A stretch of 64,000 bases of DNA from CBDDBH01 sp965225625 (GCA_965225625.1 CBDDBH010000029.1:1-64000), one strand, 5' to 3'. Counted from the stretch's first letter, positions 1 to 11,083 are shown. The notes: a model not told the origin generated them from the letters alone. Numbers and translations are program-made.

Positions 1-3000
1 CGTTGATGTCGTTCGCCGCCGTCGTCGCGCCAATGGACCCGCCCGACGCGCTCGCCGTCAGCTTCAAGTTCGCACCCGTCAACGCAGATGTCGCGTTCGT
101 GAATCCCGATGGCGCCGATAGCTCGATGTCGCCCGTGCCGGCGTTCACCGTTCCCAACGCCAGACTGCCACTCTGCTCCGCGATGAAAATACCGCCCGTG
201 CTGGTCGTCGCGTTGGCCGTCAGCGTTCCGCTCGCATCCACCGTGATCGGCGTGCCCGTGGTGCCTATCGCCTTGCCACTCTCCGTCGCCGTGAGGCTCA
301 GCGCCCCAGCTGTCACGTCGCCGGTCGTGTCCGTGATGTCACCCAGGATCGCCTCGAACGTCAGACCGTTGGCCATCACATTCACCGCACCCAGCGCGAT
401 CCCGTTCGCTTCCGTGATGAACGCATTACCGCTCGTCGTCGTGATGTTCAGCGTGTCTACCGACAGGTTCAGCGAGTCGCCCGCACTCTGACCGACCCCG
501 GTCGAGTTGCGGATCGTCAAAGCCGCACCGGTCACGTCGACCACGGTATTGTCGGCGCCCGTGTCAGTGATGGTCCCGTCCGATTCCAGTTCGACATTAC
601 CCGTCCCGGCATCGACGGTCACCACCGACATGTCGCCCGTCTCGGTAACGAAGATACCGCCCGCACCCGTTGACGCCGTCGCCGTCAACGTCCCCGTCAA
701 CGTCACGTTGATGTCGTTCGCCGCCGTCGTCGCGCCGATCGCCTTGTCACTCTCCGTCGCCGTCAGCGTCACGTCGTCTGCCGCTATCGCCGACGTGTTG
801 TTCGTGATGTCGCCCTTGATCGCATCCAGCGTCAGGTTCCTTGGTGCCGGTCAAGGTAATAGTGCCCAGACCAATACCGTCCGCCTCCGTCAGGAATACA
901 TCGCCGCTCGTCGTTGTGATCGTCAGATTGTCGACCGACAGATTTAACGAGTCCGCCGCACTCTGACCGACGCCGGTCGAGTTGCGGATCGTCAAAGCCG
1001 CACCGGTCACATCGACCACGGTATTGTCGGCGCCCGTGTCAGTGATAGTCCCGTCCGATTCCAATTCGACGTTACCCGTTCCTGCATCGACGCTCACCAC
1101 CGACATGTCGCCCGTCTCGGTAACGAAGATACCGCCCGCACCCGTTGACGCCGTCGCCGTCAACGTCCCCGTCAACGTTACGTTGATGTCGTTCGCCGCC
1201 GTCGTCGCGCCGATCGCCTTGCCACTCTCCGTCGCCGTCAGCGTGAGGTCGTCGGCCGCTATCGCCGACGTGTTGTTCGTGATGTCGCCCTTGATCGCAT
1301 CCAGCGTCAGATCCTTGGTGCCGGTCAAGGTAATGCTGCCCAGACCAATACCGTCCGCCTCCGTCAGGAATGCATCGCCACTCGTCGTTGTGATCGTCAG
1401 GTTGGCAACCGACAAATTCAGCGAGTCCGCCGCGTTCGTGCCGACGCCGGTGGAATTGACGATGGTCAGATCACCGCCCGTGATGTCCACGGCCGTGTTG
1501 TCTGCACCTGCATCGGTAATGGTGCCGGTCGATTCGAGGCTGACGTTGTTGCCACCAGCATCGAGGCCGTCGACGGTCATCGCGCCGCCGCGCACACTTA
1601 CCGGATCGACGATCGTAACTGCGTCGATGTCGACGGCGCCTGAATCCGTCTTGCCGATGATGATGCTGGCGAATCCGTCATCGATGTTGGCGATGTCGGT
1701 ATCAGACAGATTGAAATCACCCGTGCCGCCACCGATGCCAATGGTGCGGGCGGCCGCGTTCGGCTGCAGGGTCAGGGTGCCGGTACTGCCTTTAAACGCA
1801 TCGGCAACACTGACGTCAATGTCATCGGCAGTGAGGGTAATTTTGTCGATATCGAGATCGCTCGCCGCCGCGACGGTCAATTTGATACCGGCACCAGTGA
1901 CGGTGATCGTCACCGTGTCCGCTTGGGCGTCAGTTGTATCGAGTTTGCCGAGAGTAAGTGCTTCGGCGGTCGTGACGTTGATGATGGCGTTGGTGCCGTC
2001 ATCGGTCGTCGCGCCGAACTGGCCGGCGGTCGAAGTACCCGACATGCCATCGGCTTTGCCGAAGCGCACGTCTACGGCATTCGTACCGTCGCTCGTAAAC
2101 GCGTCGGCCGCGGTGATCGTAATGTTGCCGGTCTTCGCCGTATCACCGGCGTCACCATTCGTGACGGTAGCGGCACCGATGTCCAATGCGTTTGCGGCAG
2201 TAAACCGAATATCGCCACCCGCGCCATCGCTACCCGATTTCAGCGTAATGCTGCCGGTGGTTGCGGTGTCGTTATCCGTGGCGCCGTCCGCCGTTGCCGT
2301 GTCGGTCGTCAGTATCGAGGAGCCCCCCTCGATCGCGAGATCCGCCTCGACTGTGATGCTGCCGGATAACGCAGCGTCCGCAACACCCGACTCGGCAACG
2401 GTGTGGGTTCCGGTCGTCAGATTCGCATTCAGATCGGCCTTGCCGCCCGCGACGATTTTGATGTTCGCGGATTCGTCGGTCGCCGTTATCACGTCGCCGT
2501 TTATAACAACGTCGCCGGTGCCACCGCCGGCACCGTCACCGGTGCGGAAGGTGATTGAGTCATTGAATGTATGAGTGTTGACAGTGACGTCTGCTGTCGC
2601 GTCCTCGCGGCCGATGATGATGTCATCGAACCCGTTTTTGATGGCCAGCAGATCCGCCGTCGTGATCATTAAATCGCCCGTCGCACCGGCAACTCCGACG
2701 CTTTTGTTGGCTTCGCCGGGTTCGAGTATGACGGTGCCGCTGCCAGGGATGATGCTGTCGGTAAGGCCCTTGAAATCAATCGTATTGGCACGCAATGTCA
2801 GCGTGCCGGGACCAATCATGAGGTCGGTGTGCTCTTGGAAGATCGTACCGGTCGCCGCATCAAAAGTGACCGTATCGCCCGAGACAGCGTCGGTGAGTGT
2901 GGTTTCGAGCAGGAGATTGGCAGCGCCCGTGGCCGTGATACTAACGTTTTGTGCGCCCCCACCAGTTGCAAGTGTTATCACCCGAATACCTTGATCGGTG

Positions 3001-5649
3001 GTGACGAGAATATCGCCGGTGTCTGTCGTGGCACTCAATTGCCCTGGGTTAAAGCTCACGCCGACGCTGGTCGGGGTACCAATCTGAACATCGACCGCGC
3101 CGCTGGATCCGTTGGTGAAGCTATTTGGCGCAGAGGTCGCCGTGCCCTGCTGGATTTTGATGTCGCCGACGAAAATATTGTCGTTGCCGCCCGCCGCATT
3201 CGTTTGGGTAGCATCGCCAGTGCGCAGTGCGTCGCCGGTGCCGGCGCTATTTGCTGCCAGGCCGATTGCGCCGTCGGCATTCAAAGTAATGTCACCGCTT
3301 ATCGAATCCTGCTGGTCGTTGTTCTCGGTCGCAGTTGCGTTGCCGGTCGTGATGGTGGCGTTGGCATCGCCGGTGATGCCGCCGTTTTTGCTGGTGATGG
3401 TGATGGAGCCCGTGGTCGCAGTCGCGTTGCCGCCGTCGATGGTTGCCGTGCCAGTTGCGACGGCTGCCGCGAGGGTAATCAGCCCATCGGCTGTCAGATT
3501 GATGCTGCCGCTCAGAGCATTGTCATTATTACCACCACCCGTGATGGGTGCGTTACCCGTCTGTAAGGCGGCACCTGCAGCAGTAGTAATCGTACCGCCA
3601 GTCGTGGTGATGACGATGCTGCCGGAGGTCACCGGGGAGGTGGTTTCGTCAGCTTGGCCGGTCTTGAGTGCTCCGTTGATGTTGATGTTGCTGCCGGCAG
3701 TTATCTGAATGCCAGCGGTGTCGCCGGTAGCATTAGCGGCCGTAGTCAGCGCTCCGGTAGTGACGGCGCCTTCAGCATTCAGGGTAATCCCGCCGCCGCT
3801 GCCGAGGGTCTTCATGTCGCCCACTTTGATAGGCGCCGAGCCCCCGTCACCGCCGTCAACGCCAGAGGTGAATTCGAGCTTGCCGTCGCCCTGGGTCTGG
3901 ATCTCTACCGTGGCGACGGTGAGGTCGATGCCGTCGGAAGCGGCATCGGCGGCTGAGTTTCGCGTCTGCAGGATGAGGTCGACGTTGCTCTGCAAGCGCA
4001 GGATCGTGCCCTCGCCGTTGCTGTCCTGGTCGAAGGTACCGCTGGTTTTGATGGAGTTCTGCGCCTGCAGCGTAATGTCGGCGCTCGTCCCTTCCAGCGC
4101 CGCCTCGGTGACGGTCAGGTCCGAGCCCATCATGTCGTCGAAGTCGTCGAAGTCGCCGGGGAAAGTCCCGCTGGCGCCGCTCGCTCCGCCCAGGATCGTG
4201 ATGTTCAGCGGGTCCAGCAGCAGATCGCCCATCTCACCTGCGGGGGCGCTCAGGTCCGCGGTGCCCGAGAACTGGAGGTTCTCCTTGCCGGAAACCTCGG
4301 CGAAACCACCGTCGCCCGAGTCGGAACCGCCCCGGGCATTGATCCGACCGTAATACTAGTGTCTGTTCGTCGGCCCAGACGATTACAGTGCCGCCGTCGC
4401 CGCTATCCGTGGCATCGGCTCCAATCGTCGCACCGGACCCTACATAGGTCCGCGAGGCATTCATCACGGCTGTGTTGCTGCCCTGATAATCACCGCCGAC
4501 AAGGACGTCGCCGCCGCCCGATGCGCCCGAAGCGTCGAGCGCCGCGTTGTCGAATAGCCCTACACGGTCGCCGAGTATTTTGATGCTGCCGCCCTGCGCG
4601 TCAGCCGAGGTAACACTGACCACCGCGTCGCCACCAATAATAGTGGTGTCGGTACTGACCACTTCGATGCTACCGCCATCGCCACTGGAAGCATCGGCGG
4701 TAAGCACACCGGTATTGATGATCGAGGACTGCGGACCCATGCCGACCAGGCGGATCTTGCCACCGGAATTCTCGATACGACCGGCCTTGATCAGGCCCTC
4801 ATTATTAATAGCGTTGTCGAACACGCCTCGCGCGGCGCTCGCTGTGATAAGAACCTCACCACCGTCGGCTATGATCTCGCCAGTATTGCTGACCGCCTCA
4901 TCGAGCGATGCGGCGTTCTCTAATACTTCCTCTTCGACCGCGAACTGCATCAAACCGTCGCCGTCGAAATCCAGCGCGATGCGGCTGCCTGCAACCAGGT
5001 TTACACGTCCGGCACTGGCGAAGATCAAGCCCTCGTTTCGTACCGACTTGCCGGCCAGGGTGACCGAGCCACCACTGGCGGCTTCGATGACGCCGCGGTT
5101 GATGACGAAGCCCTCGGCATCCTGCAGCGATTGCAGGGTGTAGTTGCCGGCCATGAAGTCTTCCGCGTCGATGCGCATGCCGGCGGCGACAAGACTATTA
5201 ACATTAATATGTGAGTTCGGGCCGAACAGAACACCGTTCGGGTTCATCAGGAAGACGCGGCCGTTTGCGTCGATTTGGCCGAAGATCTGACTCGCGTTTT
5301 GATCGAAAATATTATTCAGGGCGGAAGAGGTTGAGCCCGGTTGATTGAATCTGACCAGTTCGTTGACGCCAACGTTGAACGTATCCCAGTTGATGGCGAT
5401 GTTGTGAGAAGTCTGATTGATGACCGTGGTTGCGGAATTCGGCGCGGAGATGCTGCCCTGTCCACCGACGACCTGGCCGCCTTGCGGGCCGGCAAATGCG
5501 CTTACGGCGCCCAAGCCCAGCGCGATGCCGGTAGGCAGGCAGGCGAGCTTGATGTGTTCGGCAAGGGGACGCAGACGCGGTTGAACGGTGGCGCCGCGCA
5601 ATGCGCGGTCTCCGGTTCCAAGGCGTCGACTGTGTCGTCGGCTTTTCAT
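1..5649 (-). CDS. Two-partner secretion exoprotein TpsA (filamentous-haemagglutinin-like), partial, two frameshifts
   Basis: Large secreted adhesin-type protein exported across the outer membrane by the adjacent TpsB. The start at 5649 gives a long basic leader followed by a hydrophobic signal segment ending near AFAGPQ. Next comes a TPS domain with the hallmark NQTS and MNPNGVLFG motifs (residues about 75-150). The rest is Gly/Thr/Asp-rich beta-helix-type repeat, with no stop down to the left edge, so the C-terminus lies outside. The reading frame breaks near 4355, where the frame changes from ADEQTLV to YGRINARGG. It breaks again near 838, where one repeat copy has one extra base relative to its neighbour. 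Both look like single-base indels, since the neighbouring frame continues with typical TpsA sequence. Either phase variation or sequence error could explain them. Error is favoured because housekeeping genes nearby carry similar breaks. Family call is secure; ligand unknown. Confidence 0.88.
488..1436. repeat. Tandem 474-bp repeat inside tpsA
   Basis: Two nearly identical direct copies (about 488-962 and 963-1436) encode a 158-residue unit containing TITDTGADN, TEADGIGLG and AANDIN motifs. More diverged copies continue on both sides. The left copy has one extra base near 838 (GGTTCC against GATCC), which shifts the frame. Confidence 0.85.
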
Positions 5650-5704
5650 ACTGGCAGGCCTCTTAAGATTCCATCACCGGCAGGCGCCACAGCGCCTGCT
5701 TGCA

Positions 5705-5736
5705 CCCCCTAAAGGTAGGGGGAAAAACCTTTTTCC
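5705..5736. promoter_or_regulatory. Two abutting perfect inverted repeats upstream of tpsA
   Basis: CCCCCTA-AAGG-TAGGGGG (5705-5722) is directly followed by, and shares two bases with, GGAAAAA-CC-TTTTTCC (5721-5736). They sit about 55-85 bases before the tpsA start, in the 144-base gap after tpsB. They could be an operator, or a hairpin that reduces readthrough from tpsB to tpsA. On the minus strand the A/T-rich repeat is read first and the GC-rich stem second, so this is not a classical terminator. Function is inferred only. Confidence 0.4.
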
Positions 5737-5793
5737 ACGGCTTGATAGTAGTAACGCCCGGCCGTGAATTCTGTGAACCGAGTCACACTAACC

Positions 5794-7631
5794 TCAGTAA
5801 AAAACGTTGAAATCCAGCCAGTACTGAGGGTCTCGACCATTGACCGGACGCGGGTCGTCGCCGATCGGGAACGCGATGGTCATACGCGTGGAAAACTTAT
5901 TGGGATTAGTGAACGAAAACGAGAATCCCGGTCCGAAGTAATTCTGAGATTCGAATTCGCTGCGCAGTGGGTCGTTAAGCTTGCCGTAGGCCCAATCGGC
6001 GAACACGGACAGTTGCACCAGCTCGCCCCAGCTACGGTTGCCAAACGGCGAGGGCTCGTCGGCGATGAACGGCGCATTGACGATCCACTCCACGGAGAAA
6101 AACAGCGCTTTGTCGAACAACTCTTCCGTCGGCTGATAAGCACGCACGTTGTTCGGGCCGCCGATGGCGTACTGCTCCAACGGCACCAGGACATCGCCGG
6201 ACCACTGACCCTCCGAGCGGAACAGGATCGAGTGTTGACGAAGTTTTTCGCTGAGGATACTGAGCGCCTGGAAGCGTGTGTAACTTAAAAACAACTTGTC
6301 GAATTCGCCGGTCGCGAACCGCCGTGAACCACCGCGACGACTGGGCGGCACCGAGGCGTTTTGCGCAGCGCCTTGCCCACCCATGGCACCGAACACATCG
6401 TTGATGCCGTGGGTAAATTGGATCTGCGCGGCGTTGAGCCCGGCGAAGCGCGTATCAACGGAATCAAAATCCAGACCGAACAGCATTGTCGTTAAACTAT
6501 CTTTGGAGCGTTCTCGGCCACGCACTTTGGTACGCGCGCGTTTCAGTCCGAGGTCCACCACGAAATCAAGATTGCGCTGACGGCTGCGGATGTAGGACTT
6601 GGACAAGGTCAAATGGGCATTGCGGGTGTCACTGGCAATACCGCGGTCGCGAAATTCGCCGAGCACGTCGAATTCGTTCTCGTCGTAACTTAAAGCTGGC
6701 ATGGTAGGACTGGAACAAGGGACGTTCATATTCCACCCGCCAGAAGAATTGGTTTTCCGCGTGCGTCGTACCCTGTGCAATTATGCCCACGCGGTCCCCC
6801 GCTCCGGTAACATTGTTGAGATAACCCTCAACCCGGCCACGACGGCGCCCGGTCTCGCGTAAGCCGTGATTATCATAACGGCCGACGAAGTTCGAAGCGC
6901 TTTTCGTTTTGCACCTTGATCGCCATATCGGCTGCGCCCACCTGGACACCCGGCTGGAACACACCGAATAACTGCAAGCCCGGGTAATCGTTAAGGCCGA
7001 GCAACACTTCTTCCATCTGCTCTTTGGTGATCGGTTCACCGATCAAATCGTCAAACGGCCGCTCAAGCAACTTGGTCGAATACATCTTGTTGCCTTCTGC
7101 AAGTACCCGCCCAAGTTTGCCTTCCAACACTTCGACCGTAACGACGCCGTCGGCAACGTCCTGCACCGGAATGAAGGCCTGCGCCAGGATCAAACCCTGT
7201 TGGCGATAGTGCTGCGTGACCGCCGCGGCGACTTCCTGTAATCGGCCTACGCTGAAACCCTCTGGGCGTTCTACGCGCTTGGCTTCGACGATGGCTGTGA
7301 GTTCGCTGACAAAGATGCCTTGCTCGGGCCGGTCAATCGCGCCCTTGATCTCGAAACGATTGACGACGATTTTTTCACCGCCATCCACATCGAGCGGACG
7401 GTCAATAACGGGCAGAACTTCGTAGACTTCCGCGCTAGGTGTCGGTGGAATTTGGGTGGGCCGTTCTTCGCCGGGACGAATGGCGCCGGGACGCACGGCA
7501 TCTGGCACCGCTGGGGCGCCGGCGTAAACATTGGCAAGCAGGGCAATTCCTGCCACTGCGATCAGTATGCGAATTGGGTTCCTCCCCACAATTACACCAC
7601 CGTCCTGCATCGTGTCCGCCTGATGCACCAA
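5794..7631 (-). CDS. Two-partner secretion outer-membrane transporter TpsB (FhaC/ShlB family), two frameshifts
   Basis: Omp85-superfamily pore that exports the TpsA encoded just downstream. A signal peptide ends near VYAGAP and is followed by a proline-rich linker. A POTRA region follows (VNRFEIKGA, then a stretch with LILAQAFIPVQDV and DGVVTVEVLEG). The C-terminal half is a beta-barrel with the conserved VRAY motif (in GGPNNVRAYQP) and the FADWAYGKL motif, and it ends in the aromatic residues FNVFY. The frame changes near 6890 (after KRFELR, to FVGRYDNHG) and again near 6705 (FQSYHA to LSYDENEFD). Together the three segments restore a normal full-length protein of about 610 residues. The start is TTG at 7631 or GTG at 7628, five to eight bases after GGGGGAG. 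The breaks are more likely sequence errors than decay. Confidence 0.88.
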
Positions 7632-7701
7632 ACTCCCCCTATAAGTGCCTGATTTGTTGGCGTTTTTCCATTCTTCTTATGGGCACCGACGGGCCCGGCA
7701 C

Positions 7702-7730
7702 AGTATAACAACGGTTCTCGGCCGCCGCAA
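7702..7730 (-). promoter_or_regulatory. Sigma70-type promoter for tpsB-tpsA
   Basis: On the minus strand TTGCGG (-35, 7725-7730) and TATACT (-10, 7702-7707) are separated by exactly 17 bases. The predicted start near 7695 leaves a leader of about 60 bases before tpsB. The rest of the 283-base gap (7632-7914) has no gene. It holds an inverted pair GGTTCTC/GAGAACC about 55 bases apart (from 7713 and near 7780) that overlaps the promoter spacer. Confidence 0.6.
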
Positions 7731-7914
7731 TGCGCGTCAACACGATAGTCAGTAATACGTTCATCCGTTAATTTGCTGAGAACCCGAGGTTTTTTTCATC
7801 ATCCCCCAAATCGAACCACGTCCTTTGCACACGCCGTTTCGGCCGCGAAAGTTGAGTTATCACCCGCCAGACCATTTGTTGCAGCAACGCAACATTCTGA
7901 TAAGCCCAATCATT

Positions 7915-8976
7915 TCAATTAGTTGTAGTAGCCGCGCTGGATTGATTGGCGGCCGCAGCCTTCAATTTTGCGTACCAGCGCTCGACCTCCGCTGCGTCCA
8001 CCGCCGCCGGATAGGTTTCCCGCGTCTTGGTGATAATCGCCTCGCGCACCTGGGCCGTGCCCTGACGCAACATCAGTTTGCGGATCTGGGCGGCGGCTTG
8101 TTCGAATGAAACGGTTTGCGGCGCAACCATGGCACCGCGTTTAACCACGTGAAAACCCGTGTCGGTGGCGATAAGGTCGCTGATCGCATTCTCTTTTAGG
8201 GATTTCACGGCGGTACGCACCTCTGGCAACAGGTCTACAACCTTTATCAGTCCCATGTAGCCGCCGTTGCCGCGACTGGCCTGGTGCTCGGAGAATTCCG
8301 CTGCCGCGGAACCAAAATTGCGTTTGCCGGCGCGTAATTGCTGCTGCACGGACTGCGCGGTCTTCTTGGTTTTCGCCAGGGCCGCGGCGTTAGCGTCCGC
8401 CTGCGCCGCCCAGTAGATCTGCCATAAGTGGACGCGCTGGGGAATTTCAAACGAGGCCGAGTTTTGGTCGTAGTATTGGCGAATATCGGCATCCGTCGGG
8501 AATCCGGCCTTCATGTTGGTGCGCACAAGCTGGTTTAAATAGGCTTCAGCAAGCACACGCTGCGCCGCTCGCTCCATCAACACGCGCATGGCAGCGTTTT
8601 CGTGCAGGCGATTTACTTCGGCGGCAGCCAATACCGAGCGCAAATTCGTTTCGTTATCGATGAACTGTTTGAATTTGTCGGCGTCTGCGAGCAAAGCCCC
8701 TCGCTCCTGGAGATTCAACGCCGACAGCAACTTTTCCACATCGCCATAGTTTGGCGGTTCGGCGCGGACCGGCTCGGCCACGGCCGCCGGCGCAGCAGGC
8801 GCCGCTGCAGCGACAACTGTGGGTTGCTGTTCCTCATCGTCACCGAATAAATCCCAGATCGAAAATGCATGGCTGCTTAGCAGACCGGCTGTCAGCCCCA
8901 GCGCGCACAATCCAATCAGCATCCCGCGCAGGGAACGTTTGTTAAATATCCGCATAGAATTCACAGCAACACCCAT
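7915..8976 (-). CDS. Periplasmic parvulin-type peptidyl-prolyl cis-trans isomerase (SurA/PpiD-like)
   Basis: Probable exported folding factor. The first 45 residues hold a basic stretch and a hydrophobic segment (MLIGLCALGLTAGLLSSHAF) typical of a signal peptide or anchor. An Ala/Pro linker and an N-terminal helical region follow. The parvulin rotamase domain (about residues 180-290) contains QRVHLWQIYWAAQAD, FSEHQASRGNGGYMG and ATDTGFHVVKRG, all family signatures. A helical tail with REAIITKTRETYPAAV follows. An alternative start, ATG at 8955 (MRIFNKRS), would give a more standard signal peptide. The gene lies immediately upstream of tpsB on the same strand, but tpsB has its own promoter. 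The arrangement suggests a chaperone for the secreted adhesin or its transporter. The enzyme class is clear; the client is inferred. Confidence 0.85.
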   Translation of the reverse strand: MGVAVNSMRIFNKRSLRGMLIGLCALGLTAGLLSSHAFSIWDLFGDDEEQQPTVVAAAAPAAPAAVAEPVRAEPPNYGDVEKLLSALNLQERGALLADADKFKQFIDNETNLRSVLAAAEVNRLHENAAMRVLMERAAQRVLAEAYLNQLVRTNMKAGFPTDADIRQYYDQNSASFEIPQRVHLWQIYWAAQADANAAALAKTKKTAQSVQQQLRAGKRNFGSAAAEFSEHQASRGNGGYMGLIKVVDLLPEVRTAVKSLKENAISDLIATDTGFHVVKRGAMVAPQTVSFEQAAAQIRKLMLRQGTAQVREAIITKTRETYPAAVDAAEVERWYAKLKAAAANQSSAATTTN

Positions 8977-9285
8977 TGAAAATTAATTTGAATGACCTGT
9001 TTCAAACGGCGAATGATAGCACGCGAGGCAACAGCTCTCCGTGCACGTTCGTGCGTTCCGGGGCGATGTCATTAGAGTGGGACGTTTTGGTGGTAAGCCG
9101 CGGCGTGGCCACTTAAACTAACCGAACGGCTTTACGATTAGATTAACCCCGCAATTCTGTTATTCTAAGGCGGTTTCCCGCCTTTAGTTGACCAGCTTCA
9201 TTAAACTCGGTGACAGCCGGTGTGGTGGCGCGACGAAAGCTGACAGATTTTTGATTAAACACATGGCCCTAATCCGATAAATTTG
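8977..9285. other. Divergent intergenic region with a hairpin
   Basis: A 309-base gap between the divergent isomerase and cyclase genes with no credible ORF. A stem AAGGCGG-TTTC-CCGCCTT lies at 9167-9184 and is followed by TAGTT, about 100 bases before the cyclase start. It could be a weak attenuator in the cyclase leader. No convincing -35/-10 pair was found. Confidence 0.4.
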
Positions 9286-10188
9286 ATGGCAGCAAAAACG
9301 ACAAACCTGGCCATCATGTTCGCTGATATCAGCGGCAGTACACAGCTGTTCGAATTGCTGGGTGATGTCAGTGCGCGACACAAAGTATCCGAGTGCCTGG
9401 AACTGCTCAGTAATGTCACCGTTCGCCACGAAGGCATCGTCATAAAGACCATCGGCGACGAAGTCATGTGTACGTTCCCCAACGCCGAAACCGCAACCAC
9501 CGCCGCCTGCGACATGCACGAGATGCTCGAGGATGAGGCTACGGAGGTGACGGAGGCGGGACCGATCTCGCTGAAGATCCGCGTAGGTTTACATTATGGT
9601 CCGGCCATCCTCGAAGGCGGCGACGTGTTCGGTGATGCCGTCAACGTTGCGGCGCGCATGGCGGCACTCGCAAAAGCCGGACAGATTATTACGACACAAT
9701 CCACCGTGGCCGAGCTACCACCCATTTTGCGCGCGAGCACACGCTTCATTGACCGCGCTCCCGTCAAGGGTAAAAAGGAAACCATCGACATCTTCGAAGT
9801 GATCTGGCAAGAGGAAGATGTAACCCGGATGTCTACCGCGGTCTTAGCCGAAAAACCCAATACCGCAAAACTAACCCTTAATTACGCAGACCGAACGGTC
9901 GCGCTTGATGAGGAACGCACCGAAGCGGTGTTGGGTCGCAGCCAGACCGCCGACGTGACGGTCAACGAAAGCCTCGCGTCACGTCAGCACGTACGCATCG
10001 TTTATCGGCGCGGTAAATTTTTTATCATCGATCAAAGCACCAACGGCACCTACGTTAAACACACCGATGAAGATGAATCATTTTTACGGCGGGAGGAGAT
10101 GCCGCTGAGCGGATCCGGAATGATCAGTCTTGGCCGGGCGTTCAGCGAAGATCCCAAAGAAGTCGTACACTTTGATTCGGTTGAATAG
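9286..10188 (+). CDS. Class III adenylate cyclase with C-terminal FHA domain
   Basis: Soluble signalling protein of 300 residues. The N-terminal cyclase homology domain (about 5-165) has the two metal-binding aspartates in IMFADISGS and KTIGDEVMCTF. The lysine of KTIGDE and the aspartate of FGDAVNVAARM are the pair usually found in ATP-specific enzymes. The Asn and Arg of VNVAAR that stabilise the transition state are present. The protein should therefore make cAMP. The C-terminal FHA domain (about 205-290) has LGRS, SRQH and NGTYV, the phosphothreonine-binding signatures. The ATG at 9286 is preferred over the TTG directly before it. It heads a cluster with a PP2C phosphatase and a Ser/Thr kinase, so its FHA domain probably reads the phosphorylation state set by those two. 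Its degenerate paralogue is at 59475-60380. Confidence 0.9.
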   Translation: MAAKTTNLAIMFADISGSTQLFELLGDVSARHKVSECLELLSNVTVRHEGIVIKTIGDEVMCTFPNAETATTAACDMHEMLEDEATEVTEAGPISLKIRVGLHYGPAILEGGDVFGDAVNVAARMAALAKAGQIITTQSTVAELPPILRASTRFIDRAPVKGKKETIDIFEVIWQEEDVTRMSTAVLAEKPNTAKLTLNYADRTVALDEERTEAVLGRSQTADVTVNESLASRQHVRIVYRRGKFFIIDQSTNGTYVKHTDEDESFLRREEMPLSGSGMISLGRAFSEDPKEVVHFDSVE

Positions 10189-10253
10189 CGAGTTAATTGT
10201 TAACGGCTAACATACTTAAATGACGCGCGAACACACAGTTGCAGGAATTAATA

Positions 10254-11072
10254 ATGGCTGACGCATCACTGACGTGGCGCTCTACCACTCTGACCGATGT
10301 CGGCAAGGTTCGAAAGCTGAACGAAGATTCGTGCGTGGATCGTGGAGAGATCGGATTGTGGGTTGTCGCCGATGGTATGGGCGGTCATGCCTCGGGTGAT
10401 CTGGCCAGCCAGATGATCGTCAACACTTTGGCTAAACTCGAACCACCGAAGACATTAAACGATTTCATCGACCGTGTTGAGGATGGCGTGATGAGTGCCA
10501 ACGCAGCCTTGACGAAGATGGCTAAGGAGAGCAATCAGACAAGCGGCAGCACTGTTGTGACCATGATTATCCGTGACGGTTACGGCGCCTTTTTGTGGGC
10601 CGGTGACAGCCGACTTTATCGGTTGCGGGAGGGCAGCATCAAACAGCTCACAACCGATCATTCGCAAGTGGAACTTTATATCGAGCAAGGCTTGATCACG
10701 CGCGATGAGGCGGTCGGTCATCCAGCGGGCAATATGGTCACCCGCGCGGTCGGCGCCGCCGAAAAATTGTTTCTGGATATCGACATTACCGAAATCGCAG
10801 CAGGCGATCGCTATCTGCTTTGCTCCGACGGCCTAGACAAACATGTGGCCGACGCGGAGATCGAGCAAATTCTTAAAGACGAGGATGCCGGTGCCGCGCA
10901 AAAACTGATTGATGTCACCTTGAGTCGAGGCGCAACCGACAACGTTACCGTCTCCGTCGTCGACATCTACGCAGCGGGCGATGAACCGCAGGATGATGAC
11001 GATAGCGCAACAGTCGTGGATACGGTCCTTGATACGAGCGTGGCGGCATCGAAAGCAAAAATTGATGGTTAA
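10254..11072 (+). CDS. PP2C-family (Stp1/PppA-like) serine/threonine protein phosphatase
   Basis: Metal-dependent protein phosphatase of 272 residues. Motifs in order are DVGKVRKLNEDS (first metal-site region), VVADGMGGHASGD (catalytic DGMGGH), SGSTVV, WAGDSRLYR, TDHSQV, LLCSDGLDKHV and RGATDNVTV. All catalytic aspartates are in place. The last 30 residues are an acidic tail (DDDDSATVV). The ATG at 10254 is preferred over an in-frame TTG at 10239 because PP2C sequence begins shortly after it. Its stop codon overlaps the ribosome binding site of the kinase gene, so the two are translationally close, as expected for an antagonistic kinase/phosphatase pair. Confidence 0.92.
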   Translation: MADASLTWRSTTLTDVGKVRKLNEDSCVDRGEIGLWVVADGMGGHASGDLASQMIVNTLAKLEPPKTLNDFIDRVEDGVMSANAALTKMAKESNQTSGSTVVTMIIRDGYGAFLWAGDSRLYRLREGSIKQLTTDHSQVELYIEQGLITRDEAVGHPAGNMVTRAVGAAEKLFLDIDITEIAAGDRYLLCSDGLDKHVADAEIEQILKDEDAGAAQKLIDVTLSRGATDNVTVSVVDIYAAGDEPQDDDDSATVVDTVLDTSVAASKAKIDG

Positions 11073-11077
11073 GGAGG
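11071..11077 (+). promoter_or_regulatory. Strong ribosome binding site fixing a TTG start of the kinase gene
   Basis: AAGGAGG lies six bases before TTG at 11084 and overlaps the phosphatase stop codon. No ATG is available at a suitable distance, so TTG is very probably the start codon. Confidence 0.75.
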
Positions 11078-11083
11078 CTCGCA

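Noticed and set aside
3..4353. Long plus-strand ORFs opposite tpsA (for example 982-2574)
   Set aside because: They are antisense shadows of the repetitive tpsA frame. Their Val/Ser/Pro-rich composition mirrors its codons and they match no family.
1..5649. Phase variation by homopolymer slippage in tpsA
   Set aside because: The breaks are not in long homopolymers or short tandem repeats, and similar breaks occur in essential genes nearby, so error is the simpler reading.
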